Shown here: positions 1 to 8,808 of the stretch, piece after piece | How positions within the stretch are numbered: the stretch's first letter is position 1 | How the letters are laid out: each line of letters opens with the position of its first letter | NCBI GenBank assembly: GCA_026003475.1 | Contig: BPHJ01000001.1 | Coordinates: 991,189 to 1,055,188 of the forward strand | Length of the DNA: 64,000 bases | Direction: 5' to 3' | DNA from: Candidatus Kapaibacterium sp. | GTDB lineage: Bacteria; Bacteroidota; Ignavibacteria; Kapaibacteriales; NICIL-2 | Program-made: the position numbers and the translations under genes | The notes under the pieces: model-generated | What the model was told of the DNA's origin: nothing | Database searches by the model: none | The model's input: the letters and a program-made list of their open reading frames with translations, nothing else

Positions 1-161
1 CGGGAGGGGACAAGGTACACCCAGAGCGAATCGCTCTGAACGTCGGAGACGATACTTCCAAAGGACACGAAGAATTCCGTCCCCCAATGCGAGCTCACCT
101 GCGCATGCATCGGCACGAATGCTAAGACAACAAGCACCAATACACAGTGCAGCAATCTCAT
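1..161 (-). CDS. Secreted protein, N-terminal fragment (possible IgGFc-binding-type domain)
   Basis: Only the first 53 codons lie in the window; the gene runs off the left edge. It opens with a clear Sec signal peptide (MRLLHCVLVLVV, then a small-residue cleavage region near MHAQ). The mature part begins with a GTEFFVSFGS segment. A G-[TR]-[ED]-F-[WFY]-V-x-F motif directly after the signal peptide is typical of the IgGFc-binding-like domain found in large Bacteroidota surface proteins, but 30 mature residues are too few to be sure. It lies 81 bases downstream of the glycosyltransferase gene on the same strand and may be in its transcript. The domain call is inference; the secreted nature is directly visible. 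Confidence 0.6.
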   Translation of the reverse strand, partial: MRLLHCVLVLVVLAFVPMHAQVSSHWGTEFFVSFGSIVSDVQSDSLWVYLVPS

Positions 162-242
162 GGTGTTCGTAGAACGGTGAGCATACATACCAGCAACAGC
201 GCAGCGATAGTGCTGCCACTGAACGCGAAACGTTTGTGGTAG

Positions 243-1367
243 TTATCGGCTCGTACGGGAAGCTTCTGTAATCTGCTGGCAGAGAGCAAGCATTTGCTCA
301 GCGGATGTGTCCCAGGAGAACTGCCGTGCCCACTCAATGGCTCCGCTGGAGAGTTTCTCTCGGAGCGCTGGATCCCCGATCACAAGGGCAATTGCCTTGC
401 TGAGTGCTTCGATGTCACCAAAGCGGTAGAGTAAACCAGAGACGCCATCTGCAACAGCATCCCGCAACCCTGGGACATCGGCTGCAATTACCGCTGTCCC
501 ACAGGCATTGGCTTCAATGGTTGTGATTCCCCAACCCTCTTTCATGGAGGTATTGACCACACACCAACTCCGGCTTAGGTATGCAATTTTCTCTTCCTCG
601 GAGACGCGACCAGTCCAGTGTACACGTGAAGCTATTCCCAGCTCTGTCGCTTGCCGTTGGAGCGATGGAATATAGTCTCCATCACCGACGAAGAAAATTT
701 CTGCCGTTGGGAATTGATCTGCGATTCGCGCGAATGCCTCCAACAGGTGATCGGGGCATTTGTAGCGCTTGATGCGACCAAAGTAGGTAATCATCGGATG
801 GAGCGACTTCGAACCCACCGCCATCGGAAACGTGCGGTGGTCAATACCGTTGTGGATGACATGGAGTTGTTCTGGCCGGAATCCTCGCGCGATGAATTCG
901 CGTCGAGTGCTCTCTGACACAACTGCAACGTGCTGCCGTCGGTAGATGCAAGGAACAAGTTGCTCTGCAAGGTAGACGTATCCGCCGCGGAGCAGATCGA
1001 CTTCGCGAAAGATAGACCGACCGAAAAAGTGATGCGCAATGCACAGAAGCGGTTCTCGGACATAGAGGGGTGTCCAGAATGGAATCTTGTTGAGGTCATC
1101 AACGACGATATCCGGTTCAAAGCGTCGCCGGAGTTGACGGTACGTGCTCGGCACGACAAAGTTGAACAGTGCCCGCGACCCTCGGCGAACGACGTAGATT
1201 CCATCATCGAGCAACTGTTCAGCCTGAGCACCCGGATATGCACATGCAAGCAAAACGACGCGGTGTCCCCTCCGCGCGATGCGGGAGAAAATTTCGTGGA
1301 GATGCGTTTCTGCCCCGCCAGCAAACGGATTGGACTTGTCCTGCCAATTGATGACAAGGATTGTCAT
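243..1367 (-). CDS. Glycosyltransferase family 4 (GT-B fold)
   Basis: 374 residues, the usual length for a GT4 sugar transferase. The N-terminal Rossmann half starts with a beta strand (MTILVINWQD) followed by the acceptor-side glycine-rich AGGAETHLHEI loop. The C-terminal half holds HNGID near residue 174, YFGRIKRYK near 195-203, and the EX7E signature E277/E285 within KEGWGITTIEANACG, which binds the nucleotide-sugar donor. There is no membrane segment, so it probably acts at the cytoplasmic face on a lipid-linked or other glycan acceptor. It follows secG by 25 bases on the same strand. Donor and acceptor cannot be told from the sequence; no other polysaccharide genes are adjacent. Confidence 0.9.
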   Translation of the reverse strand: MTILVINWQDKSNPFAGGAETHLHEIFSRIARRGHRVVLLACAYPGAQAEQLLDDGIYVVRRGSRALFNFVVPSTYRQLRRRFEPDIVVDDLNKIPFWTPLYVREPLLCIAHHFFGRSIFREVDLLRGGYVYLAEQLVPCIYRRQHVAVVSESTRREFIARGFRPEQLHVIHNGIDHRTFPMAVGSKSLHPMITYFGRIKRYKCPDHLLEAFARIADQFPTAEIFFVGDGDYIPSLQRQATELGIASRVHWTGRVSEEEKIAYLSRSWCVVNTSMKEGWGITTIEANACGTAVIAADVPGLRDAVADGVSGLLYRFGDIEALSKAIALVIGDPALREKLSSGAIEWARQFSWDTSAEQMLALCQQITEASRTSR

Positions 1368-1392
1368 GGTCCCGGCTGGCGGCGGCGATACG

Positions 1393-1701
1393 TTATTTCT
1401 GGGTTGGAGTGGCTGGCGCTTCGGTTGGTGCCTGGGCTCCTTCGATTTGCGGGCGAATTTCGCTGCTGGATGGCAAGAAAAATTTGTTGACAGCGTAGGA
1501 AAGGACTAAAAGCACTGCCGCCAGTACGATGGTTGTCTTGATGATGAAATCCGCTGCTCGACGCATGCCCATCATCGAACCAAACTGCCCGCCCAGTGCA
1601 CCCAGCCCTGTCGCTGCATCACCTTTACCCGGCTGAATCAAAACAACCGCAATCAGCAGGATGCTCACCAGGAGCGCCACGATCATCAACAGTGTGTACA
1701 T
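1393..1701 (-). CDS. secG: Preprotein translocase subunit SecG
   Basis: 102 residues with two transmembrane helices separated by the diagnostic cytoplasmic loop. The first helix is at about residues 2-24 and is followed by VVLIQPGKGD. The glycine/methionine-rich loop then contains GLGALGGQFGSMMGMR, and the second helix (IIKTTIVLAAVLLVLSYAV) is at about 50-70. The polar tail is rich in Pro, Ala and Thr. SecG is the non-essential third subunit of the SecYEG channel. The reading frame continues 32 codons upstream, but that extension is polar and unlike SecG, so I start at the Met of MYTLLMIVALL. A TAnnTTTG box lies 28 bases upstream of this ATG. It heads a short operon with the GT4 gene and diverges from uvrC. 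Confidence 0.93.
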   Translation of the reverse strand: MYTLLMIVALLVSILLIAVVLIQPGKGDAATGLGALGGQFGSMMGMRRAADFIIKTTIVLAAVLLVLSYAVNKFFLPSSSEIRPQIEGAQAPTEAPATPTQK

Positions 1702-1728
1702 CGAATTCTCGAAATGTTGAATGCGTTG

Positions 1729-1736
1729 CAAATTTA
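1729..1736 (-). promoter_or_regulatory. Candidate Bacteroidota-type -7 box for secG
   Basis: The minus strand reads TAAATTTG followed by C, matching the TAnnTTTG -7 element of Bacteroidota sigma factor promoters. It ends 28 bases before the secG ATG. No convincing -33 TTTG is visible at the expected distance, so this is a partial match. Confidence 0.45.
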
Positions 1737-1769
1737 CGCTACATTTACTTGTCACTTCGTTTGTGCGGT

Positions 1770-3641
1770 ATGCATATGGCTCGCATCGAACCTTCATCTA
1801 CTGTAGCCGAGAAGGCTGCTGTGCTTCCGCAGCAGCCAGGAGTGTACCTGTTCAAAAATGCCGATGGGACGATTCTCTACGTCGGCAAGGCAAAAAATCT
1901 CCGTCAGCGAGTCCGGCAATATCTCGACCGTTCCAGACATCACGACGCAAAAACAGTCGCAATGCTCCGCCGTGCAACCGACCTTGATTGCATCGTCACG
2001 GATACCGACGTCGAGGCGTTGTTATTGGAAAACAACCTCATCAAGCAATACCAGCCACGCTATAACATTTTGCTCAAGGATGACAAAACCTACCCATACA
2101 TCTGCATCACCAACGAGGAGTATCCACGGATCTTTCCGACTCGCCGGGTTATTCGCGACGGGAGTCTCTACTTCGGCCCCTATGCCGACGTCCAGCACAT
2201 GCACTTTCTGCTGAAAACCATCCGTACTCTTTTTCCCATCCGGAGCTGCTCTCTCCCGCTCAGTTCAGAGACGATTGCACAAGGCAAGTTCAGTGTATGT
2301 CTGGACTACCACATCGGCAAATGCGAAGGTCCATGCGAAGGGTTGGTCTCGAAGGAACACTATCGCCACCACATCGAACAGGTGATAAGTCTGCTCCGAG
2401 GTAAAACAGCAGCGATCGAAGAGCAACTTGTCGAACAGATGCAGCGCTTGGCCGAAGAGCTCAAATTCGAACAGGCTGCTGCTGTGCGCGATCGGCTGGA
2501 AAAGCTCCGCTCCTATGTGGCACGCCAAAAGGTTGTCTCCACAGAACTTCTCGACCGCGACGTGGTTGGATTTGCTACGCTCGATGGGTATGCCTGCGTG
2601 GTCATCCTCATGACGCGTGAAGGGAAACTCATCGGCAAGCATCAGTGGATTATTCCATCCGCTTCGGACGAGAGTGCTGAAGTTGTTCGAGTGGTGCTGG
2701 AACGGTGGTACTTGGAATCGGAGGAACTGCCACGCGAAATTCTGCTGCCAATCGAGCTTGGCGATCATGCTGATTTTCTGGTGGAATGGTTCGAGCAGGT
2801 TCGCCAGCAACGCGTCGAGTTGATTGTCCCGAAAATTGGGGATAAGCGGAAACTGGTCAATCTTGCATGCGCCAATGCTGAATTCCAGCTCCGCGAATTT
2901 GCCTTGCATCGCGCAAAGCGGGAGCAAGCAGTCTCGCGTAGCGTCGCCGCCCTCCAACGCGACCTACGACTGCCGTCACCACCGATGCGCATCGAATGTT
3001 TCGACAACTCCCACCTGCAAGGAAGCGAGTATGTTTCCTCGATGGTTGTTTTCGTCAACGGCAAACCCCACAAGAACCAGTACCGTCGGTATCGTCTGCG
3101 CACGGTTGAGGGCAACGACGACTTCCGCGCTATGGCCGAAGTTATTCGTCGCCGCTATCAATGGGTGCTTCAGGAGCAGCAGCCACTCCCGGATTTGATT
3201 ATCGTGGACGGCGGCAAGGGGCAGCTTTCGGCAGCACGAACGGTACTGCAGGAATTGGGCATTGCTGAAAGAGTACCGATAATTGCCCTTGCCAAGCGGC
3301 TGGAGGAAATTTTCATCCCCGAAAGCCCAGATTCGATTCTGCTACCCCGAACCTCGAGCAGTTTGCGATTGCTCCAGCACATCCGGGACGAAGCACATCG
3401 CTTTGCCATCGAATACCACCGCTTGCTCCGCACCAAGCGCACCCTCCGTTCGGAGCTGCTCGATATACCGGGCGTCGGCACTGCTACAGCAACCAAGTTG
3501 CTCCGCCATTTCGGATCTGTCGCGGCGTTGCGCACTGCTTCGCTTGATCAGCTCTCAGCTGTGGTGAGCAGTCGCATTGCCGAGAAAATCCACACCTACT
3601 TCCACACAAAACCCAACGAACCAACGATCGAGGAAATCTGA
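1770..3641 (+). CDS. uvrC: Excinuclease ABC subunit C
   Basis: The dual-incision nuclease of nucleotide excision repair. About 623 residues, normal for UvrC. The GIY-YIG 3'-incision domain is at the N-terminus (PGVYLFKNADGTILYVGKAK). A UVR domain that contacts UvrB lies around residues 205-240 (LAEELKFEQAAAVRDRLEKL). The RNase H-like 5'-incision domain has IECFDNSH and LIIVDGGKGQL. A helix-hairpin-helix pair closes the protein (LLDIPGVGTATATKLLRHFG). The open frame extends 58 codons further upstream over secG's start, so I use ATG 1770; ATG 1776 is equally possible. Its stop overlaps the next start as TGATG, so it is translationally coupled to the GH13 gene and heads a five-gene operon. Confidence 0.95.
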   Translation: MHMARIEPSSTVAEKAAVLPQQPGVYLFKNADGTILYVGKAKNLRQRVRQYLDRSRHHDAKTVAMLRRATDLDCIVTDTDVEALLLENNLIKQYQPRYNILLKDDKTYPYICITNEEYPRIFPTRRVIRDGSLYFGPYADVQHMHFLLKTIRTLFPIRSCSLPLSSETIAQGKFSVCLDYHIGKCEGPCEGLVSKEHYRHHIEQVISLLRGKTAAIEEQLVEQMQRLAEELKFEQAAAVRDRLEKLRSYVARQKVVSTELLDRDVVGFATLDGYACVVILMTREGKLIGKHQWIIPSASDESAEVVRVVLERWYLESEELPREILLPIELGDHADFLVEWFEQVRQQRVELIVPKIGDKRKLVNLACANAEFQLREFALHRAKREQAVSRSVAALQRDLRLPSPPMRIECFDNSHLQGSEYVSSMVVFVNGKPHKNQYRRYRLRTVEGNDDFRAMAEVIRRRYQWVLQEQQPLPDLIIVDGGKGQLSAARTVLQELGIAERVPIIALAKRLEEIFIPESPDSILLPRTSSSLRLLQHIRDEAHRFAIEYHRLLRTKRTLRSELLDIPGVGTATATKLLRHFGSVAALRTASLDQLSAVVSSRIAEKIHTYFHTKPNEPTIEEI

Positions 3642-5242
3642 TGCCAACGCCGCTGGAGTCCGTGTGCAAGCGCTTGGAGACACTGAGCACCCTCCAAACA
3701 ACCGTGCAGTACAGGATTCCTGCACTCTGGATTCCGCCCCATACCACTGGAGGAGTTCGACTCCTTCGTAACCCTGCCGCCTACTATCACAGCATAGTAC
3801 GCTCGATCCTTGAGCAACCACTTTCCCCGCAGAAGCAGCCAACAAGAGAGAGCACAGGCTTGATCTACTTGACCTACATTCGCCACACGACCGCCTGGGA
3901 TCACGATGGGAGCGGAACAATAACCTACGATCTCGGCACCGACCACTGGCGGCAGACTGGCACCTGCCTCAAACTCATTGCGCTGTTGCCCTACCTGCGC
4001 TGGCTGGGAGTAACAACCCTGCTGCTCCTTCCACCAACAACACATGGGCGAACGCATGCAAAAGGTACGCTCGGATCGCCCTACGCTCCACAGGACCACT
4101 GCACTATCGAGGAGACCCTTGCAGAACCGATCCTCGAGGAAGGAGCCACCATTGAGTTTGCTGCATTGGTTGAAGCATGCCATCGCTTGGGGATGCAAGT
4201 GATTGTGGAACTGGCGATGCGCGTGGCATCCTTGGATTGTCCGCTCATTGCCCACCATCCAGACTGGTTTTACTGGGTCCGCGAGGATGTCCCCCAACCA
4301 CTGCGACCGCCACACTTCCTACCTGAGCAGGTTACGCAGATCAAGGAGGCTGTCGAACGTCGCGATTTTTCTGAACTTCCTCCACCACCACCCGAATACC
4401 GTGCTCAGTTCGTTGAGCCGCCACAGCGCGTTCTGCAGCGGAGTGACGGTTTGTTTGTTGGTGAAACGACATCTGGAGAGCGCTGCATCGTTCCGAGTGT
4501 ATTTGCGGACTATCCACCAGACGACAACCAACCACTCTGGACGGACATCACCTACTTCCGTCTGCACACCCATTCACACTGCAACTACATTGCCTACGAC
4601 ACCGTCCGCTACTACCGCCCTGAGCTGGAAGGCTCAGTAAATACCGCACTCTGCAACTACATTGCATCGGTCATTCCTCGGTGGATCGAACGATTCCATG
4701 TGGATGGTGTTTTGCTCGATATGGGTCATGCATTTCCACCGTCACTCCATAGAGCAATCATCGAGAATGCACGAAGAAGTCAGCGAGACTTGATCATGAT
4801 TGAGGAAAGCTTCGACCGTAGCGACCCTTCTATCCGGCAACTAGGATACGACCTTGTTGTCGGCGATGTCTGGCACTGGTCAAGTTCAATTGCATCGCTG
4901 CAGCATTTCTCGCAAACGCATGCACCGAAGAGCAGCAACCGCTATCTGGCATCACCGGACACCCACAACACACCTCGAATTGCTTCGCGAGGCATTTGCA
5001 CTGCGCTCTACGCATTTGCCGTCTGTTCGCAGTTGCCCGGCGGAATTCCCCTCATCACAAGCGGAAGTGAACTCGGTGAATGCGAACCTATCAACACCGG
5101 ACTGGGATTTTCTGCCGACGATATAGCCCACTACCCTCCGGAGCGGCTGCCCTTGTTCTCTGGTCGAACGCTGCGTTGGGATCATCCGGATTGGGAAATC
5201 CTGGAGTTCATTGGCTCAATCTACGGGCGCAAGGCTCACTAA
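3641..5242 (+). CDS. Alpha-amylase family (GH13) protein with divergent catalytic regions
   Basis: 533 residues with no signal peptide, so probably cytoplasmic. GH13 landmarks appear in order: the LIALLPYLRWLGVTTLLLLP strand-helix, the LGSPYAPQDH loop near residue 146, and a GlgE-like stretch MQVIVELAMRVAS followed by HHPDWFYW. HVDGVLLDMGHAF then carries the likely nucleophile D360, MIEES carries the general acid E388 or E389, and SPDTHNTPR carries D440. The acidic triad therefore seems present. However, the Arg normally two residues before the nucleophile is Leu, and the usual region IV His-Asp pair is absent, as in GlgE-type maltosyltransferases. There is no clear C-terminal beta domain. 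Activity could be a glucan hydrolase, a transglycosylase or a degenerate relative. It is translationally coupled to uvrC. Confidence 0.75.
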   Translation: MPTPLESVCKRLETLSTLQTTVQYRIPALWIPPHTTGGVRLLRNPAAYYHSIVRSILEQPLSPQKQPTRESTGLIYLTYIRHTTAWDHDGSGTITYDLGTDHWRQTGTCLKLIALLPYLRWLGVTTLLLLPPTTHGRTHAKGTLGSPYAPQDHCTIEETLAEPILEEGATIEFAALVEACHRLGMQVIVELAMRVASLDCPLIAHHPDWFYWVREDVPQPLRPPHFLPEQVTQIKEAVERRDFSELPPPPPEYRAQFVEPPQRVLQRSDGLFVGETTSGERCIVPSVFADYPPDDNQPLWTDITYFRLHTHSHCNYIAYDTVRYYRPELEGSVNTALCNYIASVIPRWIERFHVDGVLLDMGHAFPPSLHRAIIENARRSQRDLIMIEESFDRSDPSIRQLGYDLVVGDVWHWSSSIASLQHFSQTHAPKSSNRYLASPDTHNTPRIASRGICTALYAFAVCSQLPGGIPLITSGSELGECEPINTGLGFSADDIAHYPPERLPLFSGRTLRWDHPDWEILEFIGSIYGRKAH

Positions 5243-5281
5243 TTTCGTAGCACACTTGCACGATTACGAGGATTTTGCGAC

Positions 5282-7543
5282 GTGAAATCCATCATCGCCC
5301 TCATTCGGAACGAATACGTCGTCGCTACTGCCACGTTTTTGCTTACCACGTTCCTTTTTTTTCGCCCCAACATTCTTGGGAAAGCCTACTTCTGGGATGA
5401 CTTCATCGAGCAAGTCTATCCCAATCGCGTCTATGCCGGACGCATGCTCGCACAGGGTGAGTTTCCTCAATGGAACCCCTACAGCTTCTGTGGTATGCCA
5501 TTCCAAGCCGACGTGCAGACAGCGCTCTACTACCCACCTTACATGCTTTTCGACCGAATCATCGGCGCACACACACCGATGGGCGCTTATTGGCTTCAAC
5601 TGCTCATCATTACGCATTTTGTTGTCGCACAACTTGGCATGTACATTCTTGCCCGACAGCTTGCGCTTTCGCCCATCGCCGGTGGCATCGCAGCGATTGC
5701 CTACGCTTTTGCTGCGCCGCTTGCGCTTCATACCCACCATCCCATGTTCATTGAGCATTTAGCCTGGCTGCCGCTGGTTATGGTATTTCTGCGGAAAGCA
5801 GTGACGACGACTTCGATTGCTGCAATCGGGTGGGGCGCTCTGTTGGGTGGGATAATGTTGCTTTCGGGCGCGCCACAGATGAGCTTGTATGCGTTATCTC
5901 TGCTCAGCATTGTGGCGATATGGTGGAGCATCGCCGAGACATCCGCTCGGCGGCAACGTCTGATCCGATTAGGGAAAGGTTTTGCTCTGCTCCTTGTGGC
6001 AGTTGGGTTGTACGGCATCCAGTATTTTCCATCGCGACAATTAGCCGCAGAGTCCGAGCGAGCAACATTATCATATGAGCAGGCAACCGAAGGTTCACTC
6101 GAACTGAGCGGGCTACTGACGGCAGTCGTTCCCAAAGCATTCGGCGTGGTTCTTCCGCCTGGTGTACCAAATTCCATGCCCTACGTTGGTTCTGAGCACG
6201 CATACCTGTATTGGGACACAGCATTCTACTTTGGCATTGGCATCGTTGCCTTGGCGCTCTGGGCAGCAATCATGGGATGGAAGGAGAACTCACTGGTCAA
6301 ACTCTTGGTTGTGGTGAGTGTACTTGCCGTGCTGTTTGCCTTAGGGTCCAATGGCTTTCTCTACCGGCTGATGTATCACCTACCGCTGTTCGGTAACGTT
6401 CGCATCCCGGCACGGATGATGTTCGTCGTTGCCTTTGCAGCATCACTTTTAGCCGGATGGGGATGGGACCGGCTTGGTCCCGGCATTTTCCGACGTCACC
6501 GCACCATGTTTCTTGGCATCGGTGGCCTATTAGGACTCGTCGTTGTTGGCGTTGGGAGCGGCTTGCTCGCAGCCGCTCCGGGCCGTGCGGGAGTGGCTAT
6601 TGCTTCGAGTGCGTGGAGCCAGATGGTGTATCTTCTGCTTGTTGGAGCAGCGGTTCTGGTCCGTCTTCGTGGCCTACGAACAAAGTGGATCGGAGTAGCA
6701 GTTGCTGCTGTCTGTTTTTTTGATCTCCAATCGGCGCACGCAGGTTTTAGCCAGGGCAAGGTCAATCCGGAAAGTGATTACCGAGCAGCACTCAACGATT
6801 CGCTCCGTGCACTGCTGGTCCCCACCTCACCAGCGAACCTGTTTCGCGTCTCGATGCGACGACCAGAGATTATTGCTCTCAAGCGGAACCAAGGTCTGGT
6901 GGACGGCGTGATGCTTTTTGAAGGGTACAATCAACTCCTCCTCAAGCGACGTCATCCTACAGTGAGATCAGCGGAACAGGTTGCAGATTTGCTCTCGGTA
7001 CGGTGGGCAATCGGACGAGACACCCTCGGGCAATGGGCATTCCTTCCTCGTCCGACAGCGTATCCAATGGCATGGCTTGTTCATTCGGCGCGCAACGTTC
7101 CTGACGACCGTGTTGTAACGGTCATGCAAAACGATACGACGATTGATTACCATACCACCGCGGTTATCGAAGAAGAACCGCCCTTCCAACTCGGTGCTGC
7201 TGATCCTGGCGATAGTATCGCAATCACACTGTACACCAATGACAAAATTCGATACGTTACACACTGTGCTCAGCCTGCATTGGCCGTGTTGAGCGAAATC
7301 TACTATCCCGCATGGAATGCGTACGTTGATGGCGAACGTGTACCCCTTCTTCGCGCCAACTACTGCCTTCGCGCTGTTCCGATCCCCGCAGGTTCGCACA
7401 CGGTCGAACTACGGTACGAGAGTGCTGAGTTCACCAAAGGTTCACTGGTGACCACTGCTTCGCTTGCGGCGACGGTGGTTCTCCTTATGCTCGACATGCT
7501 CCGACGCGTGCAGGGACGTTCCACCTTCGGACACAAGCCATGA
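5282..7543 (+). CDS. YfhO-family polytopic membrane protein
   Basis: 753 residues with a GTG start, 39 bases after the GH13 stop. The N-terminal helix is followed by a large loop with FWDDFIEQVYPNRVYAG and FPQWNPYSFCGMPFQAD, the hallmark of the YfhO/GT-C-like family. About a dozen hydrophobic segments run to about residue 490. The C-terminal 250 residues are soluble, beta-rich and probably extracytoplasmic, ending in one more helix (SLVTTASLAATVVLLML). YfhO proteins of Firmicutes are linked to glycosylation of lipoteichoic acid. In the Bacteroidota group the acceptor is unknown, so a role in lipid-carrier-dependent sugar transfer is only inference. The stop overlaps the next start as ATGA. 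Confidence 0.85.
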   Translation: MKSIIALIRNEYVVATATFLLTTFLFFRPNILGKAYFWDDFIEQVYPNRVYAGRMLAQGEFPQWNPYSFCGMPFQADVQTALYYPPYMLFDRIIGAHTPMGAYWLQLLIITHFVVAQLGMYILARQLALSPIAGGIAAIAYAFAAPLALHTHHPMFIEHLAWLPLVMVFLRKAVTTTSIAAIGWGALLGGIMLLSGAPQMSLYALSLLSIVAIWWSIAETSARRQRLIRLGKGFALLLVAVGLYGIQYFPSRQLAAESERATLSYEQATEGSLELSGLLTAVVPKAFGVVLPPGVPNSMPYVGSEHAYLYWDTAFYFGIGIVALALWAAIMGWKENSLVKLLVVVSVLAVLFALGSNGFLYRLMYHLPLFGNVRIPARMMFVVAFAASLLAGWGWDRLGPGIFRRHRTMFLGIGGLLGLVVVGVGSGLLAAAPGRAGVAIASSAWSQMVYLLLVGAAVLVRLRGLRTKWIGVAVAAVCFFDLQSAHAGFSQGKVNPESDYRAALNDSLRALLVPTSPANLFRVSMRRPEIIALKRNQGLVDGVMLFEGYNQLLLKRRHPTVRSAEQVADLLSVRWAIGRDTLGQWAFLPRPTAYPMAWLVHSARNVPDDRVVTVMQNDTTIDYHTTAVIEEEPPFQLGAADPGDSIAITLYTNDKIRYVTHCAQPALAVLSEIYYPAWNAYVDGERVPLLRANYCLRAVPIPAGSHTVELRYESAEFTKGSLVTTASLAATVVLLMLDMLRRVQGRSTFGHKP

Positions 7544-8232
7544 TTGAAGCGGTCATTTTCGATCTGGACAATACATTGGTGGACTTCATGGCAATGAAAC
7601 GGCAAGCAATTGATGCTGCCATTGTGGCCATGATTGATGCAGGACTCGACTTGACCTTCGATAAGATTCGTTCACACATTGATCAGATTTACCAGGAACA
7701 GGGCATCGAGTATCAACGCGTGTTCGATCAATTGTTGCAAGAATGTTTGGGGCGGGTTGATTACCGCATTCTTTCGGCAGGGATCATTGCGTACCGTCGG
7801 GCCCGCGAGGCCGCCCTGGTTCCCTACCCCCATGCAACCGCAACATTGATGGCGCTTGTCCGTCGAGGCATTCGGCTCGGTGTTGTCTCCGACGCACCTG
7901 CTCGTGAGGCATGGCTGCGGCTCTGCTACATCAACTATCATCACCTATTCGAGGCCGTTGTCACCTACGACGACACCGGCGAGCGGAAACCAAGTCCGAA
8001 ACCGTTTCTGACTGCGCTGGCACACTTGAACATTCCCCCTCATCGCGCGATCATGGTCGGCGATTGGGCCGAACGCGATATGGTCGGCGCGAAAAATGTC
8101 GGAATGCTCACCGCATTTGCAAAGTATGGTGATGCGTTCGGCAACCAGAACGTCGTTGCTGATTTCGTGCTCGAAGACATCAGTGATTTGCTTACCGTTA
8201 TTGACTCGATCAATCAATCGCAGGACCGATGA
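7540..8232 (+). CDS. HAD-superfamily hydrolase
   Basis: 230 residues. Motif I is VIFDLDNTLVD with nucleophile D8 and D10. Motif II is the LGVVSDAP strand, and motif III is the Lys of ERKPSPKPF. Motif IV is MVGDWAERDMVGAKNVGM. The cap inserted between motifs I and II is helical (subfamily I, C1 cap). These enzymes are mostly phosphatases of small metabolites such as phosphoglycolate or sugar phosphates; the substrate cannot be read here. Both ends overlap neighbours by four bases (ATGA at 7540 and again at 8229), so it is tightly coupled to YfhO upstream and def downstream. Confidence 0.9.
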   Translation: MIEAVIFDLDNTLVDFMAMKRQAIDAAIVAMIDAGLDLTFDKIRSHIDQIYQEQGIEYQRVFDQLLQECLGRVDYRILSAGIIAYRRAREAALVPYPHATATLMALVRRGIRLGVVSDAPAREAWLRLCYINYHHLFEAVVTYDDTGERKPSPKPFLTALAHLNIPPHRAIMVGDWAERDMVGAKNVGMLTAFAKYGDAFGNQNVVADFVLEDISDLLTVIDSINQSQDR

Positions 8233-8795
8233 TACTGCCAATCTACATCTACAACCACCCCGTACTTCGCCAGCGGGCCTTGCCAATCCGACACGTGGAC
8301 GATGCTATCCGTGCGCTGGCAGACAATATGTTCGAGACCATGCACAACGCCAACGGGATTGGGTTGGCTGCTAACCAAGTCGGGCTCCGCCACGCTATGA
8401 TTGTTGTGGACATCAGCGATATGGACGAAGGCGACAGTACTCCACCACTGTGCCTGCTGAACCCTCGCATTGCAGCATCCTCCGAAACCGAAATCGAGTA
8501 CGAAGAAGGCTGTTTGAGCGTTCCGGGCATTCGCGACCTTGTGGTGCGCCCCGATGCCGTCACGGTTGAGTATGACGATCTCGAGCTACGGCACCACCGC
8601 ATCGAAGCCAGTGGATTGCTTGCTCGTGTTCTCCAGCATGAGATTGATCACCTCAATGGAGTGTACTTTTTCGATCGTGTCTCTCCCGTTCGGCGGGCAC
8701 TTCTGAAAAACAAGCTCAAAAAAATCGAACGTGGCAACTTCGAGTGTAGTTACCCTACCGTTCACCCGGTTGTCAATGATGAGGCCAGACTCTGA
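8229..8795 (+). CDS. def: Peptide deformylase
   Basis: 188 residues. It removes the N-formyl group from nascent proteins using a bound metal, usually Fe(II). All three signature motifs are intact: GIGLAANQ at 43-50, EEGCLS at 92-97 with metal ligand C95, and QHEIDH at 136-141 with ligands H137 and H141 and catalytic E138. It is the last gene of the uvrC operon, overlapping the HAD gene by ATGA. It runs convergently into the biotin carrier gene with a 13-base gap. Confidence 0.97.
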   Translation: MILPIYIYNHPVLRQRALPIRHVDDAIRALADNMFETMHNANGIGLAANQVGLRHAMIVVDISDMDEGDSTPPLCLLNPRIAASSETEIEYEEGCLSVPGIRDLVVRPDAVTVEYDDLELRHHRIEASGLLARVLQHEIDHLNGVYFFDRVSPVRRALLKNKLKKIERGNFECSYPTVHPVVNDEARL

Positions 8796-8808
8796 GTAGT
8801 CACTATCC

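Noticed and set aside
930-1490. A 186-codon plus-strand frame opposite the GT4 gene
   Set aside because: It mirrors the glycosyltransferase and secG, has no homologous-looking motif, and crosses a gene boundary.
3596-4315. A 239-codon minus-strand frame opposite the uvrC end and the GH13 gene
   Set aside because: It is a shadow: Cys/Trp-rich sequence without domains, opposite two well-supported genes.
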